DNA of 64,000 nt from positions 13,461,625 to 13,525,624 of the forward strand of contig OX392542.1 in the NCBI GenBank assembly GCA_947623455.1, in the 5' to 3' direction. Shown here one piece after another: positions 1-13,300 of this stretch. Source of the DNA: Mimachlamys varia (Eukaryota; Mollusca; Bivalvia; Pectinida; Pectinidae). The stretch's first letter is position 1; each line of letters opens with the position of its first letter. The notes below the pieces were generated by a model. The model did no database searches and was not told where the DNA came from. It saw nothing but the letters and a program-made list of their open reading frames with translations. The position numbers and the translations under genes were made by a program.

Positions 1-667
1 TATATTATTTAGCATTAATTTAACTCAATAGAAAGCACAGCATTTGTCCAACACTTTTGCATGAAACCATTAGTGAACACAAACTAAAACAATGCAGAAC
101 ATTTAGATTTATACCTGAACAGAACAATATACCGTTGATTCAATACTCGACAAATCAGGATGATTTTCAAAAATTGTACTTTATTTTCAATTACAATACA
201 TTACGAGTAATGTACTTAAGATTCTATATTCTAAATCCTTGATTAACACTACGTGACTGCGTTATGTGTTTTTATTGATTGGTTTAAAATACATGCCAAT
301 TACATTGTGGTCCGAATATTTTCGTTGTCATTTTTGCTCTATATCAATATTTCATTGCCTAAGATGCTTTTAAGTTTCTTTCTTTACCATGTTGCAAGAA
401 TTTGCTAAAGCAACACAGAATATATTCCAAGTGCGACTTGATTTTTACCTTTACACCTACATGTACAATCACATTTATTCTCTACAATATATGTTTAAAG
501 ATAACAAGAAAGACAGTGACAGTATGTTGTAATCAGTACGTGGTCCGTGGGCTTTGGTCACAGAAACAAGATTCTTATCTTTGGAGTGCAGTATTATCAC
601 CAAAACCTTATCTCTTAACGTCCGTTTTCATACCGAATAACATCGTAGGACAGCGGCCATTTTCAAC
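1..667. other. Left-edge non-coding sequence upstream of the MSMB-like gene
   Basis: No coding region was recognised. An open frame crosses 402-794 but is not in frame with the start at 668 and resembles nothing. The stretch should contain the promoter and 5' UTR of the MSMB-like gene. No convincing TATA box or transcription start could be fixed by eye. Confidence 0.4.
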
Positions 668-2853
668 ATGTCAGCTCTTTGGATCATTGTACTGGTTTGT
701 GTTCTGTCTGTACGAGTGGAATCGTCATGTTTTAGGTCAATGCCTAACGGTAAGATTGTGTGCTACAAGTCATATAGTGGATCAGCTATTTTAAGGCTTT
801 GTTGTAAATATTGTATATTTTATACGTATCTTGACCAGGTGTAAGACGAGCTTTATTAAAATTTAAAAGGTGCAGCACATGTGTGTGTTTCGTCATCTTT
901 AAGCTCAACATGTTATCAAGTTTAAATAAAGTCTATTATAACTATTATTTGTTGTGTATAGATATTCTTGTTCCCTGGAAAGGAAAACGTAGCTTGAAAT
1001 CAATATAAGTAAAGCATGTGTCCGTCCGTTTAAAACGTTTCGTGCATAGCATATCTATAATACTATTTCACATGAGATAATCAAGTGTTATATGCAAATA
1101 CTAATTTTGGTGGATACCCACTTTGCTATGCAAGTTTGTGTTTGGATTGCAGAATCTAAAGCATTACGGGAAGGCCGTTTACTTCGTCAAGTCTGTGTCA
1201 AAATTTAGTCTTCTACTAGAATACCAAAAAAGGTGGTAGTTTTCTGTATCAAAAGCAAATATCTTTGATCTTTGATCTTGACGACAGACTGCAATCATAA
1301 AATCAATTTCCTCATTCCGTATTAAGATACCTTTTGCGTTAGATCGAATGACTATGATATAAGTGTTTTCTTTGTATATACAATGACCCTGATATAAGTT
1401 TTTCCCTTCGTATATACAGAACTAATTACTGATATCCCTACTATATCATATAATGTTTGTTATAGAAACAACAAGCCCTGTGTTCTACAGGTTCATAGTG
1501 TACCATCTAAGTCGATGCATGTTTTGTATCAATTGTATATATAAGTACCTGTTTTAAGTGTGTTCTCAAAATTAAAAACTGACTTTTGTTGTTTGTATCA
1601 CAGCAACAGCCAATGGCTGTGATTACAATGGACGACATATTGATGCCGGGGACTCGTACAGATACATGGATACGTGTATGTCGTGCAGTTGTAGCCATGA
1701 CAACAGCATAAGCTGTTGTGGGTAAGTTAAAAAACACAGATAATAACAAAACGTCAAAAAAACCATAATCCGACCTCAGCATCAAATAAACTAGAGGCAA
1801 AATAGGAACAAAGGACGATTAACATGGAGACCCTCGTAAACGTACAAGAGAATAAGACCATGTGTTCCGAAAGAGTAAGCGTCTTCTGCTTCATCGCCGA
1901 CATCCAGGAACATATTTTGGATTGGTATATATAACATTGCCTTTGGGTGCATTTCGAAGTGCAAACACAGTTTCATGTTTTAAAGATAAATTTGTTAAGT
2001 TAGTGGGATGGGGACTTAGTAGAATATATTTGTGTACAAAATAAAGTAGACGATTTTGTAACTAACTTATGACATAAATTGTCTCAGCTGAACAAAAACA
2101 AAACAAAAACAATTAACAAAAAATCGTTGAATTCGAAAATGCTTACGTTTGCATATATGATTACTATAGGAGGCGAATAATTCTTTAATTAGATTAACAA
2201 AAACAAAGTAAAAAAAAACAAAATAAACATGTTATTCAAAACTGTTTTGATTAATTCGTTGTATATTTCTGTGATGGGAATAAGATCTGTATATAAGAAA
2301 CATTTCATTTAAGCCTTTGTCATGCCAACCAAAGAAAAAAATTTACACTGGCCTAACCCGCTGTACAATTCTATTGCATTCACAATACATTAAGATGATT
2401 TTACAATAAAAATGTCATTTTACTCATAAATAATATAACAATTCTGAAAATACGTTTTTCACTTGTTACCCTTTTCCAATTGGTTTCTGTTAACATCACT
2501 TACTTGATTTGCATCAGACAATGATGGAATTCGCCGCTGTTAATGCCAATCGTCTTATCTTTGCAAATTATGCTAATATTGTTGATGCTTCAATAATGAA
2601 TGACGAATCTTTTGAAAAACAAATCTAGAATTGTTCTTATTCAAGTAGTAAATCACTCATACATGTATAACATTAAGTGTTGCCATTTCGGAGCATTTAT
2701 TGGTGATGCTGCTTTAATCTTTTCAGTTTTGGCCACGCGGCTGGAGTGTTTACTGTTCCAGACGGTTGTTTCATGCTGAAAAATGGATGTGATTTCAAAA
2801 TTGTAAGCTCTGAAAATCATCTGATGCCCTGTGGAGCCAATATTGTCGGATGA
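668..2853 (+). CDS. Beta-microseminoprotein (MSMB/PSP94)-like secreted protein, 3 exons
   Basis: Exons 668-749, 1604-1721 and 2727-2853 (TGA) join in phases 1 and 2 to encode 108 residues; all introns are GT-AG. Residues 1-19 (MSALWIIVLVCVLSVRVES) form a signal peptide. The mature chain starts near CFRSMPN and has ten cysteines, including CMSCSCS and an SCC pair at the exon 2/3 junction, then DGC, NGC and a final PCG. This cysteine pattern and length match the beta-microseminoprotein family, small disulphide-rich proteins found in vertebrate secretions and scattered invertebrates. In vertebrates some bind CRISP-type proteins; what it does here is unknown. The start is the only Met giving a signal peptide in frame with exon 2. 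The acceptor of exon 2 is NAGNAG-like. It is convergent with the NRF-6-like gene at 7382. Family identity is strong; function is not inferred. Confidence 0.88.
1740..1905 (-). repeat. Dispersed repeat family R2, copy in MSMB-like intron 2
   Basis: The reverse complement reads 'gatgaagcagaagacgct', then 'ctccatgtta', then 'ggattatggttt'. The same order is seen at 18535-18723 (+) and 46499-46665 (+), with shorter pieces at 4360-4500, 9778-9870, 23942-24016, 34738-34795 (+) and 37028-37100 (-). No ORF is present. It looks like a non-autonomous interspersed repeat. Confidence 0.6.
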
Positions 2854-2895
2854 ATATTTTATTCATATTTGCTGCTGAAATACGTTTCAAATTAA

Positions 2896-2901
2896 AATAA
2901 A
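2896..2901 (+). promoter_or_regulatory. Polyadenylation signal of the MSMB-like gene
   Basis: AATAAA lies 43 nt after the stop codon at 2853, at a normal distance for a short 3' UTR. Confidence 0.6.
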
Positions 2902-3617
2902 AATTGTTTTAAAACTTATTGGAATTTCAAAATGTTTTTGTTGGTGTGTCAAAGCATATACAATTGTGTTCTTCAACAAGTTTCTAACACATTTTTTTAC
3001 AGTGAATTTGTAAAATTGATCAATCCAGGTAAGGTACGAGTAAATTTATGATTTGAATGTTATCACTTTGTCCCTGTCGACAAGAAGAAAAGCACGTCCG
3101 TTTACTTTAATGTATGTTGATGCAAACTGGGTACATCTCCCCCCCCCCCTTTTTATCCATATTTTACAATTTCGGAATAAGCACTACAACTCGACCGATA
3201 TATTAATTATCACTCATATTTAAAGTAAGAACTTTGTAAAACTGCCATACATAATATTTTGTGATCCGCTTTCAAGTTGCAAGTCAAAAATACACTGTAT
3301 TATATTTTGATAAATAATCTCATTGATGCTGAGGAAGACCAAAATAGTAGCCAACAGATCTAAATAAAACACTTCAATAGGAAAATGATTATATATGTGG
3401 TAGTAGATTTGATTACCTCTTGACATATTCATGAGTTACTTCCCCTCCACTATTGAATCACATGAACACTTCTATTGATGTATATACTTAAATTCTTTCG
3501 ATACTTTGATTTATCATTTGAAACCCAACAATTGGAATTAAATAGAAACAGTCTTTTATTCTTGATGTTTACTCAACATCATCAGGACAGGTACAAAAAC
3601 TATTACGGATCTTTCAA

Positions 3618-3800
3618 TTTCACTTTCAGGTATAACGACGAAGAGCCGTCTATAGATGGCAAGCAGTTTAATGACATTGCCGGTCGAATAATCACAATGT
3701 ATTGAACTAGAAATCAAGGACACAACAGACTCTTCTTCATCCACTGCTTACTTCGATTTTTACTTAAACTGTGACACGGGCAGCATTCTACTAAGCTATA
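3618..3800 (+). pseudogene. Decayed reverse-transcriptase-like fragment
   Basis: From 3628 the frame reads RYNDEEPSIDGKQFNDIAGR and then breaks at a stop near 3703. Later frames retain 'acaacagactcttcttc' and 'cttacttcgatttttactta'. The same string order recurs at 45984-46300 and 36471-36905. The R-Y-x-D-[DE] start looks like an eroded YxDD box of a reverse transcriptase. The element class cannot be fixed from these remnants. Confidence 0.4.
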
Positions 3801-4084
3801 CGATAATCAGACCATTTTGAATTTGCTATCATGAAGTGTCCCTTTCTTGCAAGTGACATCCCTGCATCTCTATATTATGATATTTTCATATCACAGTTGA
3901 TTTGTTATTTTAAGAAATAATCTGTAGCCTTGTATACAGTACTGAAGTTGGACTTTTTTAGTAGGGGCTCGGCACATCATATACACATTTTTGTAGTAGA
4001 CGATTTAAAATTATACAAAACCTGTTTTTTAATTCTAAATGAATAAATTAAAGGGGTTTTACGCACCCGACCCGTCTGCTTCTT

Positions 4085-4252
4085 CATTAGTTTAGAAATT
4101 TTGGATTCTCATCTTTTGTCCCCTAGCATCGACAAAGAGTCCGAGGATGACGAAACAGCTGTATGGTGCAGTTTAATAATGTTTTTTTTTCGGTATACTG
4201 CATCTTTTACTAAATTTTAAAGGTGCAGCATATGTGTTTGTTACGTCATCTT
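4085..4252 (+). repeat. Dispersed repeat family R1
   Basis: Shared blocks are 'tttagaaattttggatt', then 'cccctagcatc', 'gacgaaacag', 'cggtatactgcatc' and 'aggtgcagcatatgtg'. A full relative is at 11508-11668. Reverse-strand pieces are at 15228-15312, 30866-30916 and 33299-33352, and a partial piece is near 860-900. No coding capacity was seen. Confidence 0.6.
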
Positions 4253-5239
4253 GCTTATGGTCCTATGTATGTCTGCCTAATGTGAATGAGAATGATGCCA
4301 AAGTTCTCATTTTGAGACTATGGCATTTGCATAGATTAGACCAAGATCAACGAGACATGACAGCAATGGACGATTACTCAGGAACACCTGGTCTTTTGAC
4401 TTTTGAACGTGTTCATGGGACTCTGTGTAGATTTTCCTTTGTCCACGGATTTAATTGATCATTAGTTCTGATTATGGTTATATTGACGCTTCAGTTTTCT
4501 CTGAGTTTTATGTAACCGCTCATTTATCAACGTACATGTATGGTGTGCTTTGCAGATACAGTGTACCATCAAAACATGTACATGTGTGTTTAATTATGCA
4601 GCACAAAATCATTTTTCTACCCTAACAGTAAGAATTATTTGAAGAAACACGGCCATTCAAGCATGTTGGTTAAAAAACAATAATTAAGGATGTGGTTTTT
4701 AAGCTGTGTCTGGGATAGCTAGAATGGATTTCGTTATTCATAAATATTGTCTTTGGTGGAATCTTCCAGTATCGTGCTATTAAACCCATGGGAAACTACC
4801 GCGCAATGTTTAAGTCAAAGTAATGCGATTACTATAAATGAGTAAGATCGTTGTATTGTCATAATATTTTTTTTAAGTGCAATACCTGCCATAATCTATT
4901 AAACGGTCCTCATATGCCTAGAACAAATCTCTGAAATCGTTTCAGAAAGATTGCAATGTCCCCTTACACCATGTCTCCTTTCCTCAGAACATACTTATAT
5001 ATATCGAGGTTTGCCAGCAAGGCTCCTTGCAATCTATCGAAGAGTTCGTACTAAAGACCTTAGCTTTACTGTGTACGGGGGTTCAATCTTTATTTGCATA
5101 CAAATTTCAAAGCAAATAAAGAGAAAAAAGCCCGTCTCGTCCTCTTACACTAACTGTTTAAAAATATTAAATATCGTGATCATCTATTGGTTGTTTGGAC
5201 ACAACCAATAAGGCTTGTTATCATACCGTTAAATATATA

Positions 5240-5560
5240 TAGGATATCTAACAGTGTACAGAGTAATACCAAATATATTTCACGAGTGGGGCTAATATTT
5301 TGATATTTTTCACGAGTGCGCTGTGAAATATGTTTGGTATTACTGAAGATACTGTTAGGTATTCAGTTTTTTACATTTTTATAGCAAAAACTACAGTGAC
5401 AGCTTTTGATCTTCCCAAAAGCCGTTTGTAAGCAGCGTTCTGAAAATCAGAAAATGTGATATTTTTTAATCCTGAAAAATATAATTCTCACTAGTGAAAA
5501 TTATCACTTTTATAGAATGAAGAATTTTCTATATTTCACTGGTAAAAATGTAATAAATAT
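5240..5560. repeat. Paired dispersed repeat with internal palindromes, copy 1
   Basis: It begins 'atatctaacagtgt', continues 'agtaataccaaatat' and 'cacgagt', then shows inverted counterparts ('tttggtattactgaag') and 'tcactagtgaaaa'. A second copy lies at 31352-31650, in intron 11 of the plus-strand NRF-6-like gene. It is probably a fold-back or MITE-like element. Confidence 0.55.
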
Positions 5561-7090
5561 TGATATAACCTGTACTGCTTGTCAGGACGTATACAGCGTA
5601 TGTGTTATTACACAGGCGTATAAGATACAGATTAAGCCATATCTAAATATCAGGTACGGGGTTTGAAAAGATAAGAGTAAGTACGTTGATATTTTCGATA
5701 CAGATTACACACAAACCCCTATGTGCTGTTGAAACACTGACCTTAGCAATTGACTGTATACTGTATACATGTTATTACACTAGCTGTGTGATTATATACA
5801 CATAAAATCCTACCTACATATCAAGTACATAGATCAACAGTTAGGAGTGAACGATATTAATTATAAACACATCCTCATGTGATCCTGAATCAGTCCTTAT
5901 TGACAAGCACAACATACCTGGGGTATGACACACTTATATATTATATCGCTTGTATACTCGGATCGCTGTCAGTGTGCTGTCTTCACTAAAAGTATCGACG
6001 CGTTTGACTATATAAGGATGGCGATTCTATCTGATGGGAATTTCCGAATAATAAACTTGATTTAATGGGGATGAGATGATTTGCTTTTTATTTATTTAAT
6101 TTTTTTTTCTATTTACGCTAGATTTAATTCATGCTTGATTTACTTTAATTCCTTGACAAGAAGATCGTGGTAATTCGCAGCGGGTACCTTGATCTTGACT
6201 TACTCAGACGTGGTGGCTATGTCGATTTACAAATACAAAACGATTGGCTATACTTTATTCCTTAACTGAGTTTGATAATTAAAAGTATTTAAAATGTTTG
6301 AAATATAAAGCTGAATATATGTTCTTAGAAGTACCATCGTACGATTCTAGAATTAAACAAAAAGAAATTCATTATTTTTCAATTCAATTATCCGACTATC
6401 ACACAGTTTGAAACAATTATATTGACATAAACGTCGTTAATATACATAACAGTAGATCTTTAAAAATAGTTTTGTTATATTGTTAAAAACCAGACATTTA
6501 GTCCTCAAAATGCCTGGAAGCAGACTCCCTTTTATAATTTGACGGAGTTGAAGCTAATATAAACATTTCAGGCGTGGAACACACCATGCTAACTCACATT
6601 ATCTTTCATCATACAAATATCTGTATGCTATTTAGTTTAAATACTTAACACCGAGAAATATTGTCGCAAATTGACCTTTTTTGACGTTACGGTATGACAG
6701 CAAATTAGTTGAAGCATTTTAAAATTTTATTTCATCAAATCATACACAATATAATTAATCATGATGACAACAATTTCATCATTAGAGTGGAACATTTTAC
6801 ACATAGGAATCAAATTTGTAGGGAACCATTGTATACCTATTTCATCAACGTAGGGCGAACGTTTGTCCGGAATGCTGTAGTCCTGACGTTTTTTATTAGT
6901 TGATAACACTAACAATAATTGCGCTATATAAAGCACCAATCGGCTTAACTCAGTAGTCGCACCTTACTGATAATTTACTGGTACATCTTTGCTGATAACT
7001 TTATCAATGTTCATAACAATGATCTCTCTTTACTGGCAATCAAATGTTGTCACTTTCGTTATTCCTTTCAACAACCAAGAAAAGTGATTC

Positions 7091-7096
7091 TTTATT
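7091..7096 (-). promoter_or_regulatory. Candidate polyadenylation signal of NRF-6-like gene A
   Basis: The minus strand reads AATAAA about 290 nt after the stop codon. The 3' UTR just after the stop ('gctaatttattgacaat') is still recognisably similar to that of gene B, so the duplication included the 3' UTR. Confidence 0.45.
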
Positions 7097-7381
7097 CCAT
7101 CACGGTGAAGTTTAATAATTGTCGTAATTGAAGTCTTAACCAGGATTTATCAAATTCTTATATATTGGTTATGTTATAATAATATGATTGCACCAATCAG
7201 TCCTTTATGAAATACTATACTTTTAATAATCGTGTATGATGATATTTCTATGCATACACAAATATAATTCCGCGGCGATTTCGGTCCATGTCAGCCGCGT
7301 GAATATGATAGTCACAAGAATCATTCGCTAAAGACATAGAAAAGTTGATACACATTGTCAATAAATTAGCGGGCATCCATT

Positions 7382-10300
7382 TTACTTTTTCTTTCCGCGT
7401 TTGAAAATCGCTTTCTCTAACCCCATCATTGGGGATTCAAACGCGAGAGATGCAATAAAAGCTACACCATAGGCCATCACCAAAAACGTCAGGAAGTAAG
7501 AGATCTGAAACAAGACGACAAAGTGTAAATTATGTAGATAGAGAATTATTCCACCAACAACAGTATGTGTAGAATAGTATGATATAAACGTATACTATAA
7601 TTATACCAATTATATCAAAATTGCGAAGTGAATATTAAACATATAAAATATGACACCGACTATATAGAAAGTGTATGCTGAATATCGATTACATAAATAT
7701 GATAATTTAATACAGATTACCAAGTATACAGAACACTGAAAAAGATGACTTTAAAATGGAACGTGGGTAGGGAATAGCAATTACACATACAAAAAATGGA
7801 CAAATTAGTGACAGAAAAGAAGTGGATATAAAAACGATTATAAACAAGTGTATATTATATATAACATATACGGAGCTTGAATGCTGAATTTATATCATTT
7901 GGAAAAAAAACTTAAATTGTTGGCAGCGAAGAGAACGTATATTAAAACTAAATACATGTAAGTTAGACATAGAAATGACGATATTGAAATGTAAAGTGCA
8001 TTCGATTTCATAGATAAATAAAAAACATGAAATAAAAGTGGAAGTTCGACCATTACTATAGTCTTATTTCTAATTACCTTTAAAATTTAATTGTTTATAA
8101 GTTAACAACATTATATGTCTTTTGTATGACATACCATTGACAAATCTCTCATTTCAAACTGTTTTCGTAGACTTGCATAAACGGTGCTCTGCATGATGGG
8201 ATGCACCAGGTAGGCACAATAAGTCAGGCGACTTAGTGGCACGAATCCGTCCCAGGACAACAGGGTGTTGACAAACCCTATCAACAAAAACGTCAACCTT
8301 TTACCACAAACAAAATACACATACTTTAACTAATGTCATCATACATTTAACAATTGTGAGCTGAACACATGTCATACATTTTAACATTGACACCTGCCAT
8401 GTAACTCTAGGTCAGGTCCTAATAAGTTAACGGTCAGGATGAATAAATAGGACAAACGAATTGATATCCTACTGAAATTATTACAACTGTTAATTCGATT
8501 TAGAGGTCATACTGATATAATTATAGTTTAATTTTGCCTATTCCCTACAACATAAACTTCTTCATGTTATATCGTATAACCTCAAAACACAGACAACGTA
8601 AAAAGTGATGACGTCATATACCGCCATGTTTGGCGTGGTATTTTATAATCAAACTTGATTTGTTGAAGTTGATTGGAGATGAAATACATGCACATTGTTG
8701 TTGTTAATTTGTTTTTGTTTTGTTTTCTATTTTGCAAAACCATTCAATTTTTGGCATAATCAATTCAAACTCATAATACAACAACTATGCGTTTTCGAAA
8801 TGAAATTATAAGGAATAACCACAACCTTCGCGGATGTTTGCAAAGTACACACAATTTTTCGGTATCTACTGTTAACAAAAAAAAAAAAATAGTGGTTATT
8901 CCTTAAATAATTAAAAGTTGATAACAGTAAAGACAATCTTCCTATTGTTTAATCAATCGTTACGGAGGAAAACGCTGGTATGTATATATTTGTCGTTGAT
9001 GTCATTCGTCAATCCCATCTAATAATTTTCTTTTTAGAATTATGTCCTGTTTAGTTTAAGGACATTTTGGCATTACAAAGTTATAAATATAATTACCCCC
9101 ACTTCCGTTTGCACATGAGAAGATCACCCAACAGACACAAGCCCCCCAGATACTCCTGTGGACAGTGTTGTAGAGAGCAGCCACCTCCGTGCTCAAAGTT
9201 TCGTTCCCTCTTAGCGGCTCATAAAGACCATACAGTACAACACAAGCTAGTGTAGTGGCTACGGCCCAGCCGAGCATGTTGAGGTACTGAAAATACAACC
9301 GTAGTAAGGATTGAGAAATGGATATAATCATACTAGAATGGCTAACAAGATATAGATATATACAAACATCAATGAACCAAAATAAAAAATAAAAAATAAA
9401 CGAAATAATGCACAATATCATATCTGTTGGTTTTGATTAATTAATTTACAAATTTTACCACTTTGAAACAATATGAAAAAATTCAAAACCATTGACGACT
9501 AATGGATGTGATGTTAAATTATTATATTAAATTTTATTTTTTCTTAATTGCATTTTTGTAGGAGTTATCGGTATATATTAGTGTTCTGGAATTTTAACGA
9601 AAAAAAGGACTAGGCGTATATCAAATAATTCATTATTTCATTGTTACATCAACGAACCTCGCCATGTACGTCTTTGTCACGTCCAAGTAAAACATCAGCA
9701 AACTAACAACACACGGACGTTTACTCTTCCTGAACACATGGTCTTATTTTGTTGTACTTTTACAAGGATCACCATGTAAGCATTTCCTTTGTTCATATTT
9801 TGTCCCTGGTTAAATCGTTTTTGAGTTCGATTTTGATTTTGTCTACGCTTCGGTATTCTCTAATTTATTTATTTATTTCATTTGAAAGTAATACGCGGGT
9901 TTAAAAAAATTCAATTTGACATGAAGACGAGTATTAGATTATATTCATTATATAACTTGATAAAACAAACCTACTAATGTATTTTCGTCTATATAATGAA
10001 TGATGCATTATTCACTACCAAAACAAGAACGTGACGTCATGTTTATATGACGTCACAATAGTGTTTCCACATTTGCAAAACCCATTTGCATATTTTGTTT
10101 CCACAGTTACAAAACACATTTGCATATCTATTGTACGTGAACTATATCGTTTATATTTCACCCAATATTGCACGACACGTGACCTGTATTACATAATGAA
10201 TAATGATATTCTTTGTAATGTTAATCTTACCCTATGCATGTTGTATCTGAGTTTGGAACGATACAGCAGATAGCCGGCCATGATGCCAATAATGTACGGG

Positions 10301-13300
10301 CCCATACGTGTCCATGGCTTGATATAATAATACTCAAAGTACTTCTCGCTAAAAGAAAAACTTGAACATGCTCATGATATTTTCCAGTCTTAATCGAAAT
10401 AAAAATATTGACCAGTGAAGGAGTTATATATCTATATTCTTTATACGGAAAAAGAATACCAGTAAAAAAGTAACAATTGCAAATGACAAGTGAGATTTAA
10501 CATTCTCGGTAGTGTTTAAAATAGTATGTACAGCGAGATACGGAATAGACGCGAAGAAGTTTTTCATTGCATGACAATTTTTCTTGTCTTTGATACTTAA
10601 ACAAGTAGTGAAATGCTCATAGGAATAGTCTCTAAATCATATATTTAAAATGAAGAAAGAACAAAAGTTTTATGCTGATTAAGGGGAAAAATAATCCTTC
10701 TTGAGAATCATTTGATTTCGCTGGATATAATATTTTCAGAAGCATGTGCAAATCCTGAGTACTGAACGAAATCATAACTTAATGAATTTAAGATTCAATC
10801 TGTATACATTAACGCAAAAAACAATTGTTTACACATCAAAGCTTACCTCGGTATGAACGCAGAAACAGGTAGATCGTACTTTGTAGATATTACTCCTGTC
10901 GCTATGAAGGTACCCGTCAGGAATAGAAGACACACCGCCATGCCTATAAACTTGGAACTACAGACAAAAAAGTGTGTGCATATATTATTGTATAATATAA
11001 TCTTACAGGTATAGCATACCCGTACATACACATAGACATTTATTATAGTTTCCTTAAATAACTGTAGTTCTAAATGTGTGCACGAGAGAGCTATCTACAG
11101 TACGAAAGTGGCGTAGGAAATTATTTTCTATTTTACATCCTATTCAATTGACGTGAAGTCACAATGGCTCAAAAACGAAACGACTTCATGAAATCCAATG
11201 CGTTAAAAGAACTTTGACGAAAATCACTATTTTTCAAATATCTACTGCACACGACAGAATCGTCAAAAAGTTTAAGGGAAGGTTCAAAAGAGCAAGCAGT
11301 CGACGAAACGAATTTTCATTTGCTTTATTATTATTCCGGTAGTTGAAGAAAAAGAAAGTACTCCTTAATTCATTAACCAGGGAAATTCTACCAAGGGTAT
11401 TTCCCTATTTGGCAAAAGCCAAAAGCATCAGGTTTTGACAAATTTAACAACAACATTAAGCTTTTCATCTTACTTTTCATCATCTTGACCCATCTGCTTC
11501 TACAGTAGTTTAGAAATTTTGGATTCCTACCTTTTGGCCCCTAGCATCACTGAAGTGTCCTAGGAGGACGAAACAGTTGCATGATGCAGTTTAATTCATT
11601 TCTTCGGCATACTGTATCTATTACTAAATTTAAGAGGTGCAGCATATGTGTGTGTTACCTCATCTTTGATTGATTGTTATAATTTTCACCGAGTTCTAGT
11701 TCACTAAAACGGTTAAGGAATATTTACATATGTATTTGAAAACATGTCTTTTTGCTTCATTACGCGGGAGCCTGGACTTACTAAAATAACGGAACCAACA
11801 TTAACGGGCTCAGTACAAAGAACTGCATATCGTTGGCGAGGTACCACGCCCAACCAAAGCACTGAAACACAATAAATATACGTTACATAACGAGTGGTTG
11901 TTGGATATGGATTTGTTCCATTCGAGCTAAAAGCTCGTGTCTCTTGTAACGTTCAAAACACAACAAGAACAACAACAATAGATAATAAAAAATTAACGAG
12001 ATTGAAATTAATTCCATATCCAATTACCACGAGTCGGGTAACACATTTCTACCACAATACTGTTGTCAGTGTTGTGTTTTGGAGTGAACCACTGACTATT
12101 TGATGACAATCGATGGCAACATCAACAATCCGCACGTTGCATTTAACCACGTGCTTAATTCCGGTAAAACTTCTCAACCAACCAAAAGTCCAGAATGTCA
12201 TATACCACTACTAGTATATAACATATATGTATCCAACAGTCAGCACGTTTAAACAATGGTCTGAGAGTTTCATAACACGGGATAGTGTGGTAGAAATCAA
12301 CAGTATACCACGACATACATATGTATCGTCGGAAAATCCATAGCCAGATTATAACGTTATCGTCAAAGTAATTTTTCTCATTAAACAGATGTCGTTGTTG
12401 TTGTTATTTTTTTAAATGATATATAATTAATAATAGATGTTTTTGGGAAATGCATCATCTAACAATGTTTAATTATAATTCTTTCATTTGATATAATGTA
12501 TAACACGTACAATACATTGACCCCCAATAACAATACGTACAATTGGTCCTGATTTACATACCATTTTATCAGTCTTTACTAAGTTGTTTATATATAACAG
12601 GTTGGTCCACCACGTATCCTCACAAAAATCTCGTTCGAAGCCTCCCTCTGGCCAAAATGGTCCATTAGCGAAATAACGGCTTAGCGTTACCTCCACAAAG
12701 AGCACGAGCATGTAGGGCGGGGTAAGTCTTGAAAAAAAAGCAAAAACATTGGGGAAAAGAAAGAATAAGAAAAAAACGCTGTATTGCACAATAATATTTT
12801 TGAGCCTTTGAAGAATAATATGTGTACAAATATTCATCAAATGTGTGGTTAACAAAAAGCGGCTTGTCTACATATTCAACATGGTGCACTAGCACACACC
12901 ATTCAATATGCTGGTGCGCAAATGTATGTTACACACCAATTAAATTCAAAAATACGTCAACTAATCCTCAATGATATATTGCCAAAAATTAAGTAAACTT
13001 TTGTTCTACCTCACAATCTGTCAATCTTGAACCAAGTAACTGTCGAAATATCCATATGTAAAATATGACTGATTCCAGACTGGGCAGAATAAGATATATT
13101 ACCCTCCTAAGTAGACACACGTTTGGGCATATGTAATATATCAATAAGTTACCTGCTTTATTACAAGAGGTATGGCAAAGTCATCTCCAGAATCGATATA
13201 TACACCAAGAGTATCCAGAGACTGAATACATTTTACCTCCAGAATCGATGAAAGTAGAACAAGCCCCAGTTCATCTTGCCTTTTGTCTTTTCCATCTCCC

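Larger units (their letters stand above)
2902..7090. other. Intergenic region between convergent genes
   Basis: No gene was recognised. It holds a decayed reverse-transcriptase-like fragment near 3618-3800, a copy of dispersed family R1 at 4085-4252, an R2 piece at 4360-4500, and one copy of a hairpin-rich repeat at 5240-5560. The remainder is AT-rich and unassigned. Confidence 0.5.

Noticed and set aside
402..794. 130-codon plus-strand open frame
   Set aside because: It overlaps exon 1 of the MSMB-like gene in another frame, has no family resemblance and no splice or signal features.
8111..8320. Separate 69-residue protein on the minus strand
   Set aside because: It is exon 13 of NRF-6-like gene A (8135-8277) plus intron read-through.
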